From contig NZ_JACSIT010000153.1 in assembly GCF_014349155.1 (NCBI RefSeq), forward strand, positions 62,001 through 126,000: a stretch of 64,000 nucleotides of DNA. The letters run 5' to 3'. This document shows positions 51,761-60,515 of the stretch, one piece after another. The stretch is from Neolewinella lacunae (GTDB lineage: Bacteria; Bacteroidota; Bacteroidia; Chitinophagales; Saprospiraceae). The position numbers were made by a program, and so were the translations under genes. A model generated the notes under the pieces. It worked only from the letters and a program-made list of their open reading frames with translations. It was not told where the DNA came from and searched no databases. The stretch's first letter is position 1, and each line of letters starts with the position of its first letter.

Positions 51761-52447
51761 TTACCCTTCCCACCCTCCCAAAAGCCGTTCCACCAGCAAA
51801 TAAACCGTCGTCACCGGGTTCCTTTCCCGCAAGGGTAAATCTTTGCGCGCTTCGTACAGCCTTCGCGCCCGCTCAATGGCAAGTGCTACATCTGCGGCAG
51901 GGTCATCGTCCAGTCGGGCTTTCACTAGCCGGGTGAACGAGCGGTGCTTACCTTCGGTCACGTAGTTCATATTCCAGCGCTGCCCCAGATCTGCGTAGAG
52001 CTGCGCGCGGTGGAGGGCGCCGGTAACCGCTTCGTAGTGCAAACGAAACCACAACTCAAAAGCATCCATTGAGTAAGCAACGAAAATACCGTGGGCGGCG
52101 GCGTGATCCAGCGACTCTTGGAAACGTTGAAATTGATCCCCGCCTTCACTGGCGTTGTAATCTAAATCGTAGACGCACCACACTTCGTCAAAACTGCCAC
52201 TCTCGCGGTAGTGGAGCGCGCAATCAACCAGGCTTTTTCCCGCGCAGCCCAAATCATGTGCCGTTACTGCCACCCGGTCATTGCTGAAAGCCAGAAAGTA
52301 ATCCGCTTCCGTCTGGCCTTCACACAAAATCAGAAAAGTCCGCTTGCTCCTCACCACCACGGCTACCCGCGAACGCGCTTTCAACCTCGCCCAGGGCTTG
52401 TTTGCCCGCCGGTCCGTCTCCTTGATTCTGTTCTTTTTCCCCGGCAT
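51761..52447 (-). CDS. RloB-like protein (AbiLii-type)
   Basis: 228 residues with the RloB domain: FLILCEGQTEADYFLAF near 38-54, VWCVYDLDYN near 105 with the acidic residues of a TOPRIM-like metal site, and YSMDAFELWFRLHYE near 150. RloB proteins pair with an AAA ATPase and are found in restriction islands and in the abortive-infection system AbiL. The ATG at 52447 is one base from the stop of the ATPase gene; an in-frame start at 52489 would overlap it. Confidence 0.88.
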   Translation of the reverse strand: MPGKKNRIKETDRRANKPWARLKARSRVAVVVRSKRTFLILCEGQTEADYFLAFSNDRVAVTAHDLGCAGKSLVDCALHYRESGSFDEVWCVYDLDYNASEGGDQFQRFQESLDHAAAHGIFVAYSMDAFELWFRLHYEAVTGALHRAQLYADLGQRWNMNYVTEGKHRSFTRLVKARLDDDPAADVALAIERARRLYEARKDLPLRERNPVTTVYLLVERLLGGWEG

Positions 52448-52448
52448 C

Positions 52449-53711
52449 CTACAGTTCATTGACGGTGGGAATCCCGCCGTATTTACCACTCAAATATTCT
52501 TTCTCGTAGGCCGTACCGTCGCGCACGCCCCTGACGTCCGATAAGGCGTACACCGACGACGCCCCGTCTTTTCCCTTATCCACGAAGGTGATCTGGTCGC
52601 GCCGCATGAGTAAAGGAGACAGTAAATTGGTGTCGTGGGTGGCAACAATCAGTTGGGCATTATTGGGGTTGCTCTCCGCACTGTTGAACATCCGTACGAT
52701 GGCCTGCGACAACTTCGTATGCATCTGCGCCTCGAATTCATCAATGATCAGGCAATCTCCCCCCTCCAGCGTCTTGATGATGCTTCCCGCCAGTAAGATC
52801 AGCTTAATGGTTCCTTTAGAAAGATGAGCCTCGATGGGGAACCCCAAGCGGTTATCTGCAGGAAGCAGTTTAGGGAGGACGTAGAGGTTGAGTTGGCGGT
52901 CCTTAATCACGTCGCCGAGGAGGGTAACCCGGTCATTAGAGGGCAAACCTGGGCTATACTCTCCCGCTACGGCTCTCAGGGCTCCAAGTTCAATGTCCGC
53001 CCGCGCTAATAGCTCCCTGATTTTGGGCCCTTGTTCTTCATCCAGCAACTGCCGGACCGTCTTATCATCCAGCTCCGTGGCCAATGCACCGTTGATGATG
53101 CGCATCCGGGCTACGGGTTCGTATACCGGTTTTATTTCGTCGTTCTTAAAGTGCCCGAGTACGGAGAGCAGTAAAGACTTCCGGGATACGAACTTACTTT
53201 CATCGTCAAAGGCAGCTAATAGTTTCCGGACCGACTTCAGGTGCGTCCCACTCACTTCAATGCCGTTCTCATCCCGCAGGAAATAAGGCACTTCTTTTTT
53301 TCCCGGCGTTCCGAATAACCACTCACTTACAATTTCGCCTTCGGGGGAAACCGTGAAGCCATAACGGTAAGGGGTAGCCGCAGAGAGCAAGCACAGTTCG
53401 AAAAGGCTGGGGGCTTTATTCGTCTCGGGGTCCCAGGCAAAGGGCTCCACCAGTGGCAGGACGATGCTCTCTGGATTCCAAGACAAGGTGACCGCAAAAT
53501 TGAAAAAAGATAGGGCCATCAGGAGGTTGCTCTTTCCCGAAGCATTCGCCCCGTAAATCACCTTCGCTTTGAGCACCTCGTACCGCTCCCCCACCCTAGC
53601 GACGTTTTGGGCCAGGCCGGGATAGGCCGCCTGTAACGGCTTAGCCTCTAAGTCTAAGACCTGCAGGTCGCGTATAGAACGGAAGTTTTCAACGCTGAAA
53701 GATGTGATCAT
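52449..53711 (-). CDS. RloA-like AAA ATPase (AbiLi-type)
   Basis: 420 residues of the AAA_15/OLD-like class: N-terminal MITSFSVENFRSIRDLQVLDLE, Walker A GANASGKS at 54-61, a long helical middle, Walker B GDCLIIDEFEAQMHTKLS near 318 and QLIVATHDTNLLS with the switch His. With the RloB protein it forms a two-gene defence-type unit. The ATG at 53711 begins the conserved N-terminus; the open frame back to 53903 runs through a repeat. Confidence 0.9.
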   Translation of the reverse strand: MITSFSVENFRSIRDLQVLDLEAKPLQAAYPGLAQNVARVGERYEVLKAKVIYGANASGKSNLLMALSFFNFAVTLSWNPESIVLPLVEPFAWDPETNKAPSLFELCLLSAATPYRYGFTVSPEGEIVSEWLFGTPGKKEVPYFLRDENGIEVSGTHLKSVRKLLAAFDDESKFVSRKSLLLSVLGHFKNDEIKPVYEPVARMRIINGALATELDDKTVRQLLDEEQGPKIRELLARADIELGALRAVAGEYSPGLPSNDRVTLLGDVIKDRQLNLYVLPKLLPADNRLGFPIEAHLSKGTIKLILLAGSIIKTLEGGDCLIIDEFEAQMHTKLSQAIVRMFNSAESNPNNAQLIVATHDTNLLSPLLMRRDQITFVDKGKDGASSVYALSDVRGVRDGTAYEKEYLSGKYGGIPTVNEL

Positions 53712-53736
53712 AAGTCGAAATTTGCTAATTATTCTA

Positions 53737-53744
53737 CAAATATA
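53737..53744 (-). promoter_or_regulatory. Candidate -7 box of the RloA/RloB operon
   Basis: TATATTTG on the minus strand, 26 bases before the ATG at 53711, in an AT-rich stretch. It fits TAnnTTTG; the -33 element is not clear. Confidence 0.45.
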
Positions 53745-53804
53745 AGATTTTAAAACCAAATAACATCTCTCAATAGTCAAAAGGCTTCTTGGAGCTAGTC
53801 TGCC

Positions 53805-53871
53805 CCCCCTCCCGCTCCTCCCCCTTTGGGGGTCGGGGGGCCATCCTCCCCCCGCACCTGCGGCCGCGCCC
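53805..53871 (-). repeat. Dispersed 18-bp motif, long form (core 53854-53871)
   Basis: GGGCGCGGCCGCAGGTGC on the minus strand, then GGGGGGAGG, a CCCCCCGACCCCCAAAGGGG hairpin and GGAGC. Between the RloA and photolyase genes. Confidence 0.85.
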
Positions 53872-53936
53872 CCAGCACGAAATAAGGCGCAGCAAAAAAC
53901 CATCCCCCCTCCCCACCGTTACCCTTCCAAAAGGCC

Positions 53937-55487
53937 GTGCCCCACCCCACCCTCCGCCTCATCCTCGGCGACCAACTCAACACCCAACATTCCTGGTTCC
54001 AACGGGTCGATGCTGAAGTCACCTACGCGCTCTACGAAACCTGGTCGGAGGCGACCTACACGCGCCACCACGTCCAGAAAGTCTGCGCCTTTTTTCTGGC
54101 CATGCGCGCCTTCGCTGAGCAGCTCCGCGCGGCTGGCCACCAAGTCATTTACCGCACCCTCGACGAAAGCCGCGAACTTCAACTCGAATCCATCACCGCC
54201 AACCTGCTGCACGACGCCGAGGCCAGCAAGGCCAAAACCATCGGCTACCAACTGCCCGACGAATACCGCCTCGATCAGGAACTGAAAAGATTATCAGAAA
54301 ACTTTGGCGGAGTAATCGAAACGGCGGATACCGAACACTTCTTCACCGCCCGGGAAGACGTCGCCAAGCTATTCAAAGGCAAGAAGACCTACCTGATGGA
54401 AACCTTCTACCGCGAAATGCGCCGCCGCCACAACATCATGATGGAGGCCGACGGAAAGACGCCCCAGACCGGGCAGTGGAACTACGACCAGGAAAACCGC
54501 GGCAGCCTGCCCAAAGACCTGGAGTTTCCGCAGGCGGCTACCTTCCCGCACGACGCCCAGGATATCGTCGAAATGCTGGACCGCAACGGCGTCGAAACCA
54601 TCGGCCGCATCGCCGACAATACCCTGAATTATCCCCTCACGCGGGACGAAGCCCAGGCCGCCCTGGCCGATTTTGTTGCCCATCGCCTGCCCCACTTCGG
54701 CACCTACCAGGACGCGATGACCACGCGCCTCCCCCTGCTCTTCCACGCCAACCTGAGCTTTGCGATGAACGTGAAGCTCATCCGCCCGCAGGAAGTCATC
54801 GCCGCCGCCGTCCAAGCCTGGGAGAAGCGCCCGCAGGAAATCACCGTCAACCAGGTCGAAGGTTTTGTCCGCCAAATCCTCGGCTGGCGGGAGTACATGC
54901 GCGGCGTATACTGGGCCAAGATGCCCGGCTTCGCCGCCACCAACGACCTGAACCACCAAGCCAAACTCCCCACCTGGTTCTGGACGGGCGAGACCAAAAT
55001 GAATTGCCTCAGCCACGCCATCGGGCAGAGCCTCGACCTGGCCTACGCCCACCACATCCAACGCCTGATGATCACCGGGAATTTTGCCCTCCTGCTGGGC
55101 GTCCACCCCGACGAGGTAGACGCCTGGTACCTGGGCATTTACATCGACGCCATCGAATGGGTGGAAATCACCAACACCCGCGGCATGAGCCAACGGGCTG
55201 ACGGCGGATTAGTCGCCACCAAACCCTACTGCTCCTCGGCCAACTACGTCAATAAGATGAGCGACTACTGCCAGGGCTGCCACTATAAACACCAGGAAAA
55301 AACGGGCGAAAAAGCCTGCCCCTTTAATAGCCTCTACTGGGATTTTCTCGATCGCCACCGCGCCAAGTTTGGCGATAATTTCCGCATGGCCTTCATGTAC
55401 AAAACCTGGGACCGCTACGACGGCGAAACGAAAGCTGCCATCCTGGAACGGGCGGCGTGGGTGAAGGAAAATGCAAATTCGCTTTAG
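53937..55487 (+). CDS. phrB: Iron-sulfur bacterial cryptochrome / (6-4) photolyase
   Basis: 516 residues of the photolyase-related family (FeS-BCP). The four cluster ligands are Cys 357 (KMNCLSHAIG), Cys 445 and Cys 448 (YCQGCHYK) and Cys 461 (KACPFNSLYWDF); the spacing 88, 3 and 13 is the one I know from the Agrobacterium enzyme PhrB. The N-terminal DPRP Rossmann domain opens with LRLILGDQLNTQHSWF. It repairs (6-4) photoproducts with blue light. Start GTG 53937, just after a repeat. Confidence 0.93.
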   Translation: MPHPTLRLILGDQLNTQHSWFQRVDAEVTYALYETWSEATYTRHHVQKVCAFFLAMRAFAEQLRAAGHQVIYRTLDESRELQLESITANLLHDAEASKAKTIGYQLPDEYRLDQELKRLSENFGGVIETADTEHFFTAREDVAKLFKGKKTYLMETFYREMRRRHNIMMEADGKTPQTGQWNYDQENRGSLPKDLEFPQAATFPHDAQDIVEMLDRNGVETIGRIADNTLNYPLTRDEAQAALADFVAHRLPHFGTYQDAMTTRLPLLFHANLSFAMNVKLIRPQEVIAAAVQAWEKRPQEITVNQVEGFVRQILGWREYMRGVYWAKMPGFAATNDLNHQAKLPTWFWTGETKMNCLSHAIGQSLDLAYAHHIQRLMITGNFALLLGVHPDEVDAWYLGIYIDAIEWVEITNTRGMSQRADGGLVATKPYCSSANYVNKMSDYCQGCHYKHQEKTGEKACPFNSLYWDFLDRHRAKFGDNFRMAFMYKTWDRYDGETKAAILERAAWVKENANSL

Positions 55488-55958
55488 TGGGTTAGGGATT
55501 TTTTATTAATATTTATCCACTACTTTTTATTCACCATTAAAGGTATTTATCTTGAATTTAGCGTTTTGAAAAATTGGATGATTTGAATTTTAACATCCGC
55601 TCTAAAAGTAGTGGTTATTATATGATTTACAGTGTTTGTAGTGCAACCCTGGGCATCCCTCTCCCTCGGTCCCTCTCCACAGGAGAGGGATGCCCAGAAG
55701 GAGTGATTTTTATTATTCAAAGTGTTGATTTTTAGTTAATTACACTCCAATTTCCATTCGCAGAAATAGCGTCCCCCTTTCCCACTTTGGGTAATGAAAA
55801 AAAATTTCTCAAACAAGAAAAAAGACTGGAGAAGGTCACCCCTCGCCTATGGAGACGCGTTTTCTGGGGTAGGGGCCCCAGAAATAAGCTGGGAAGAGGG
55901 ATTAAAAGCCAAATTAAAAAAACGTAAAAACACAATTCCCCTGCCCCATTGGCATGAA
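55488..55958. other. AT-rich intergenic region
   Basis: 471 bases between the photolyase and sulfatase ends. It is markedly AT-rich on both sides of one perfect hairpin (55649-55697). No gene, RNA or promoter was recognised. Confidence 0.6.
55649..55697. repeat. Perfect 16-bp inverted repeat
   Basis: CTGGGCATCCCTCTCC at 55649-55664 and its exact complement at 55682-55697, loop 17 bases. It lies between convergent genes and may stop transcription from both sides; the form also resembles a dispersed palindromic repeat. Confidence 0.7.
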
Positions 55959-57548
55959 TCAATCCACCACTTTCAACGCTACCCGCTGCTCCTTGATCCG
56001 CTCGATCAGTCGGGCTTGGACCGCTTCCAGCGCTGGATCGTCAATGCGGTTGACCATCTCGTGGGGGTCTTCCTGTAGGTCGTACAGCTCGTAGCCTTCA
56101 AAGCCCGGTTCGGTAAACTGGATGAGTTTGTAGCGTTCATCGCGCACCCCCTCGTGGCGTGCCACCCGGTGGAAGCTGTTCATACTTTCGTAGTAGCGGT
56201 AGTAAATATCCTGGCGCCAGTCCTCCGGCACCTTGCCTTCCAGCAAGGGGCGAAGGCTACGGCCCTGTACCTCCGCCGGGGGCGTAACGCCGGCGTAATC
56301 CAGTAAGGTCGAGCCCAGGTCGATGTTTAACACCAGTTGTTCGGTTGTAGATCCGGCCGCCACCCGGGCGGGGTAACGGATCAACAGGGGCGTCCGGTGG
56401 CTTTCTTCGTACATGAAGCGCTTATCGTACCAGCCGTGCTCGCCCAGGTAAAAGCCTTGATCGGAGGTATAAATGACGATGGTATTTTCGGCCAGGCCGC
56501 TTTCGTCCAAAAAGTCCAGTACCCGCCCCACGTTATCGTCCACGCTTTTTACGCTGGCCAGGTAATCCTGCATGTAGCGCTGGTAGCGCCAGGCGAGTTC
56601 GCGGTCGGTGCCCTTCACTTCTTGCCATTCCTTACCGACCCTGGCCAGGAAGGGTTCCCAGGCAGCGCGCTGGGCAGGGGTGAGGCGTTCGATTTCAGCG
56701 TAGAAATACCGGGCCATCCGCTCCGGGCCACCGGGCCAGAACGTTGCTCCGCCGGTGCCTGGGTCCTTGGGTTCATAGGTCTCCAGCACCTTCAGGTCTT
56801 GGCTGACAAACATATCGGCAATGCGCATATCGGCGTGGGCGGCAGCGGGGCGACCTTGGTATTCGTCGCGCAAGGTGGCGGGTTCCGGGTAGCGCTTGTC
56901 CAGTAGTCCGGCCAGGTCAGCGGTATCCGGCATCCAGTTGCGGTGGGGGGCTTTGTGCCAGTAGAGCATGCAAAAAGGTTGCCCGCTGGTATCGGTCGCG
57001 TGGCGCCTTAGTTCGGCTAGAGCGTAGTCGGTAATGAGCGTAGTGGTGTAGCCTTCTTCGGGAGCCAGCGTGTCGCCATTATGCACAAAAACGGGGTTAT
57101 AGTAATCGCCTTGCCCCACCAGGCCACGAAATTCATCAAAGCCCCGGGGGATGTTCATCAGGTGGTGTTTGCCGATCAGGGAGGTGCGGTAGCCCGCGCG
57201 GTGAAGTTCTTCCGTGAAGGTCCATTGGTCTTTGTTAAACGGCGTCAGGTTGTCGATTTTCCCGTTCAGGTGGCTGTATTTGCCCGTCAGGATGGCCGCG
57301 CGGCTGGGCGCGCAGATGGAGTTGGTCACGAAGCTGTTGCGGAACAACATTCCTTCGTTGGCGATGCGGTCGAGGTGCGGCGTCTCGATCAGTTCGTCGG
57401 TATAGGCAGAAATGGCGCGCTGCGCGTGGTCGTCCGACATGATGAAGAGGATGTTCGGCCGGGGTGGCGGCGCGTCCGCTGTTGGTTCCGGGGCGCGGCC
57501 GCAGGTGCAAAAGAAAAGGACGAGGAGCAAGGGAAGTAACGAGCGCAT
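55959..57548 (-). CDS. Sulfatase, secreted lipoprotein
   Basis: 529 residues. A signal peptide with a Cys at 14 or 16 suggests a lipoprotein. NILFIMSDDHAQRAISAY holds the first metal-binding Asp pair; CAPSRAAILTG with Cys 79 is the C-x-P-S-R site converted to formylglycine; DEYQGRP, IYTSDQGFYLGEHGWYDKR and RTPLLIRYP complete the active site. It hydrolyses sulfate esters, probably of algal polysaccharide. A dispersed-motif copy encodes residues 14-20 at the lipid-anchor site. The ATG at 57548 is chosen over the longer frame. Confidence 0.93.
   Translation of the reverse strand: MRSLLPLLLVLFFCTCGRAPEPTADAPPPRPNILFIMSDDHAQRAISAYTDELIETPHLDRIANEGMLFRNSFVTNSICAPSRAAILTGKYSHLNGKIDNLTPFNKDQWTFTEELHRAGYRTSLIGKHHLMNIPRGFDEFRGLVGQGDYYNPVFVHNGDTLAPEEGYTTTLITDYALAELRRHATDTSGQPFCMLYWHKAPHRNWMPDTADLAGLLDKRYPEPATLRDEYQGRPAAAHADMRIADMFVSQDLKVLETYEPKDPGTGGATFWPGGPERMARYFYAEIERLTPAQRAAWEPFLARVGKEWQEVKGTDRELAWRYQRYMQDYLASVKSVDDNVGRVLDFLDESGLAENTIVIYTSDQGFYLGEHGWYDKRFMYEESHRTPLLIRYPARVAAGSTTEQLVLNIDLGSTLLDYAGVTPPAEVQGRSLRPLLEGKVPEDWRQDIYYRYYESMNSFHRVARHEGVRDERYKLIQFTEPGFEGYELYDLQEDPHEMVNRIDDPALEAVQARLIERIKEQRVALKVVD
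57491..57508 (+). repeat. Dispersed 18-bp motif
   Basis: GGGCGCGGCCGCAGGTGC, then AAAAGAAAAGGACGAGGAGC. It encodes CTCGRAP at the lipid-anchor site of the sulfatase. Confidence 0.8.
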
Positions 57549-57644
57549 GGGCAGTTCTCTTTCGAAGTTTTGATCCCAGTAAAGGTAGGGGTTGGTGGTG
57601 TTTCTCTGCGGTTCGCTGGGCAGAGACCTTTTTTGAACCTCACT

Positions 57645-57705
57645 CCCGGCTGAAGGTGTCCCCATCCGAACTGCGGATATTCGGGTGGGGACACCCTCAG
57701 CCGGG
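57645..57705. repeat. Long inverted repeat, 26-bp arms
   Basis: Arms 57645-57670 and 57680-57705 match at 24 of 26 positions, and both differences still pair as G-U in RNA. CCCGGCTGA at the outside and CATCCGAA at the inside. Part of one arm recurs at 57719-57742. Confidence 0.75.
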
Positions 57706-57759
57706 TTTTCTTATTCGAGGGGGACTCCCTCAGCCAGGTTTCCAGCCCTACCTTAGCCC

Positions 57760-57785
57760 CTCTTCGTGTTCTTAGTGGTTCAAAA
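57760..57785 (+). repeat. CTCTTCGTG-type repeat, copy before asnB
   Basis: CTCTTCGTGTTCTTAGTGG followed by TTCAAAA. Copies behind asnB lie inverted at 59682-59707 and direct at 59752-59777, so the gene is bracketed. Confidence 0.75.
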
Positions 57786-57866
57786 AAAAGAGCGAAGCTC
57801 TTATAGTGGTTCAAAAAAAGAGCGAAGCGACCCAAAAAAAGCGAAGCGCCCAAAAACGAACTCAAA

Positions 57867-59663
57867 ATGTGCGGGATATACGGCACCCTCCAACCAAGCG
57901 CTCCGGCGGCAGCACTGGCCGCAGCGGGCTCCCGCGCCCAGGCCCTCCAGGCCCACCGGGGCCCCGATCAATCCGGGCAGCTGCAAGGCCCGGGCTGGCT
58001 GCTGGCCCACCGCCGGCTCTCCATCTTCGACCCCAGCGAGGGTGGCCGGCAACCCCTCCAACGGGATGACCTGGTCCTGGTCTTCAACGGGGCCATTTAC
58101 AACTACCTTGAGCTGCGAACCGAACTCGAAAAGGCCGGCCATACTTTCCAGACCAACACCGATTCGGAAGTCATCCTGGCCGCCTTCCAGGCCTGGGGCA
58201 GCGCCTGCTTCGCCCGTTTCAACGGCATGTGGGCCCTGGCCATCCTCGATACCCGCTCGCGGCGCATCACCCTCTCCCGCGACCGTTTCGGCATCAAACC
58301 CCTCTACCTCCGCCGCGGCCCCGGCCAACTCACTTTCGCCTCCGAACCCCGCGCCATTCGGGAAAGCGACGGTCTGGGCTCGGCCACCGACCCCACCCTG
58401 GCCACTGAGTTTCTCCTCCACGGCTGGCAAGACCACCGCCCCCAGACCCTCTGGCAAGGCATCGAACAGTTCCCCGCCGCCACCTACCGCACCTACGGGC
58501 TCGACCACCTGACCACGCTTGAGGAAGACGTTTACTACCAACTCCCCACCCCGGGCAGCCTTGGCCTTTCCCTGGCAGATTTTACTGCCACCCTCCGCCA
58601 TCACCTGGTGGAAAGCGTGCGCCTGCGGACGCGGTCGGACGTAGGCTACTGCCTCACCCTCTCCGGGGGCATCGACAGCAGCGGGCTGGCCGGCATCATC
58701 CATCGCGAAACCAGCGACGCTCCCAAAACTTTCTCCGCCCTCTTCCCCGGTACGCCCTACGACGAGACGCCCTACGTCAAGGCCGTGCTGCGCCACACGG
58801 GACTGGAAAACGTCGGCTACCAACCCACCTGGGAGCAGTTTAAGGCCGACCTCGCCGCCTGCCAGTACCACCAAGACCAGCCCCTGGCCTCCGCCGGGGT
58901 CGTAGGACACTACGGCCTCATCCGTTCCATTCAGGGCAGCGGACAAAAAGTCTTGCTCAACGGCCAGGGCGCGGACGAAATCGCGGGGGGCTACGATAAG
59001 TTCTACCTTCCCCTGCTGCGCCAGCAATTCCACTCCGCCCCGCTCCAGGCCCTGCAAAATGTCTCGGGCTACCTCCGGCACCACCGCTGGGCCGGAGCCA
59101 AAATCCGGCAGCGACTGGGCCCAGCTGCGTCCCTCCCGACCCTGCACCGGCCAGGAGAAGCAGCGGGCGCTCCCCCTTTTCAGCGTTCCCCCGACGCAAC
59201 GGTCTACGCCACCAGCGTCAACCTGCTCCGGGAAGTTGGCCTGCCCAGCCTACTCCGCCACGAAGACCGCAATACCATGGCCTTCGGGGTAGAAAGCCGG
59301 GTCCCCTACCTCGATTATCGCGTAGTTGATCTCCTCCTGGCCGCGCCACCGGCCTACAAAATCCGGGCGGGCGTCCGCAAGTTCGGCTTACGTCAGGCCC
59401 TGCACCTCTACCTGCCTCCGGAGGTGCTCAACCGCCACGATAAACTAGGCTTCGCCACGCCCCAAACGGAATGGATGGAAAGCCATCCAGACTTCTTCCT
59501 AGGCCCCATTCAAACCTACTGCCAGTTGCCCGGTGCCCTGCTCAATACTGGTGCGTATAACTGGTGCCGGGGGGTGCTGGCACGGCGGCAGCGGAGTCAT
59601 TATGGGCAGGTTTGGCGCTGCTGGGCTTGGGCAGTGTTTTTGAACCACCTTCCTAATTTTTGA
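57867..59663 (+). CDS. asnB: Asparagine synthetase, glutamine-hydrolysing
   Basis: 598 residues. The N-terminal nucleophile Cys 2 (MCGIYGTL) and RGPDQSG give the class II glutaminase domain, which releases ammonia. The ATP pyrophosphatase loop LSGGIDSSGLAG is near residue 267, and NTMAFGVESRVPYLDYRVVDLL near 472 is the conserved C-terminal signature. It makes asparagine from aspartate; members in other clusters amidate peptides or sugars instead. It stands alone and is bracketed by repeats. Confidence 0.92.
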   Translation: MCGIYGTLQPSAPAAALAAAGSRAQALQAHRGPDQSGQLQGPGWLLAHRRLSIFDPSEGGRQPLQRDDLVLVFNGAIYNYLELRTELEKAGHTFQTNTDSEVILAAFQAWGSACFARFNGMWALAILDTRSRRITLSRDRFGIKPLYLRRGPGQLTFASEPRAIRESDGLGSATDPTLATEFLLHGWQDHRPQTLWQGIEQFPAATYRTYGLDHLTTLEEDVYYQLPTPGSLGLSLADFTATLRHHLVESVRLRTRSDVGYCLTLSGGIDSSGLAGIIHRETSDAPKTFSALFPGTPYDETPYVKAVLRHTGLENVGYQPTWEQFKADLAACQYHQDQPLASAGVVGHYGLIRSIQGSGQKVLLNGQGADEIAGGYDKFYLPLLRQQFHSAPLQALQNVSGYLRHHRWAGAKIRQRLGPAASLPTLHRPGEAAGAPPFQRSPDATVYATSVNLLREVGLPSLLRHEDRNTMAFGVESRVPYLDYRVVDLLLAAPPAYKIRAGVRKFGLRQALHLYLPPEVLNRHDKLGFATPQTEWMESHPDFFLGPIQTYCQLPGALLNTGAYNWCRGVLARRQRSHYGQVWRCWAWAVFLNHLPNF

Positions 59664-59681
59664 AAAAGCTTCGCTTTTTCT

Positions 59682-59707
59682 TTTTGAACCACTAAGAACA
59701 CGAAGAA
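59682..59707 (-). repeat. CTCTTCGTG-type repeat, inverted copy after asnB
   Basis: TTTTGAACCACTAAGAACAC followed by GAAGAA, the reverse complement of the copy at 57760 except at its edge. It starts 19 bases after the asnB stop. Confidence 0.75.
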
Positions 59708-59751
59708 GAACTAAGAATTTTGAACCTGTTTAATACTATGCATCTTAGCAC

Positions 59752-59777
59752 CTCTTCGTGCTCTTAGTGGTTCAAAA
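59752..59777 (+). repeat. CTCTTCGTG-type repeat, direct copy after asnB
   Basis: One substitution from the copy at 57760-57785 (CTCTTCGTGCTCTTAGTGG, then TTCAAAA). With the inverted copy it can form a hairpin of about 25 bp. Confidence 0.75.
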
Positions 59778-59819
59778 CACCTGCGAAGCAGGAAAAAAAC
59801 CTTACAATTTCAAAAAATC

Positions 59820-60515
59820 TTGCGACGTCCCCGCAGCATCCTCCCCTACCCGCCCGACGGCCTTCTCCTCAACTGGGAGCAGCGCATTGACCCGGCCATC
59901 AGCCAAAGCATCCACGCCTACGCGCGGGCCATTGCGCTGCACCCGGCGGTGGTGGAATGCATTCCCGCCTATGCCTCTTTGCTGGTGCGCTATGCCTTGG
60001 CCAAAACGACGGCTTATGCCCTTCGCGAATACCTCTACGATCTGCAACCTGCGCCCTGGACGCCCCAAGCGTCAGTCCGCCACGAACTGCCCGTAGTCTA
60101 CGGAGGCGAATTCGGACCCGATTTACCTTCCGTAGCGGAAACACTTTCCCTGACGACCGCTGCCGTGATCGGGCTTCACACCTCGCAGGACTACCTGGTT
60201 TACCAGTTGGGTTTTCGGCCAGGATTTGCATTTCTGGGGATGACGGACCCTGCACTGGAGATTGGCCGCCGGGAAAGTCCCCGCCTGCGCATCCCCGTCG
60301 GCTCAGTGGGGTTGGCGGGGCGGCAGACGGGGGTTTACCCCTCGGAAAGTCCGGGCGGCTGGCAAATCATCGGCCGCTGTCCCTGGCCCCTGCTGGGGCA
60401 ATACCCCGGGCAAACGGTGCTGCTGCGGGCGGGCGACTGGGTGCGCTTCCGTTCTGTGCCTCCCGCTGAATTTCTTTCTTTATCCCAAAACCCTCCCCCG
60501 TGGCCGGAACGCTAA
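59820..60515 (+). CDS. pxpB: 5-oxoprolinase subunit B (KipI family)
   Basis: 231 residues. The core motifs are ELPVVYGGEFGPDL near 90 and YQLGFRPGFAFLGMTD near 130, with the PxG-type VGLAGRQTGVYPSESPGGWQIIG near 170 of the allophanate hydrolase subunit 1 fold. With PxpA and PxpC it opens the ring of 5-oxoproline using ATP. Start TTG 59820 (no ATG fits). It overlaps pxpC by 16 bases. Confidence 0.93.
   Translation: MRRPRSILPYPPDGLLLNWEQRIDPAISQSIHAYARAIALHPAVVECIPAYASLLVRYALAKTTAYALREYLYDLQPAPWTPQASVRHELPVVYGGEFGPDLPSVAETLSLTTAAVIGLHTSQDYLVYQLGFRPGFAFLGMTDPALEIGRRESPRLRIPVGSVGLAGRQTGVYPSESPGGWQIIGRCPWPLLGQYPGQTVLLRAGDWVRFRSVPPAEFLSLSQNPPPWPER

Larger units (their letters stand above)
57549..57866. 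other. Repeat-rich region before asnB
   Basis: 318 bases without a gene. It holds a 26-bp inverted repeat (57645-57705), a decayed third copy of one arm (57719-57742), and a 26-bp sequence that recurs behind asnB (57760-57785), followed by a duplicated GTGGTTCAAAAAAAGAGCGA unit. Confidence 0.7.

Noticed and set aside
53712-53903. N-terminal extension of the RloA-like ATPase through the repeat at 53805-53871.
   Set aside because: The extension is translated from the dispersed repeat and an AT-rich promoter region; the conserved domain starts at the ATG at 53711.
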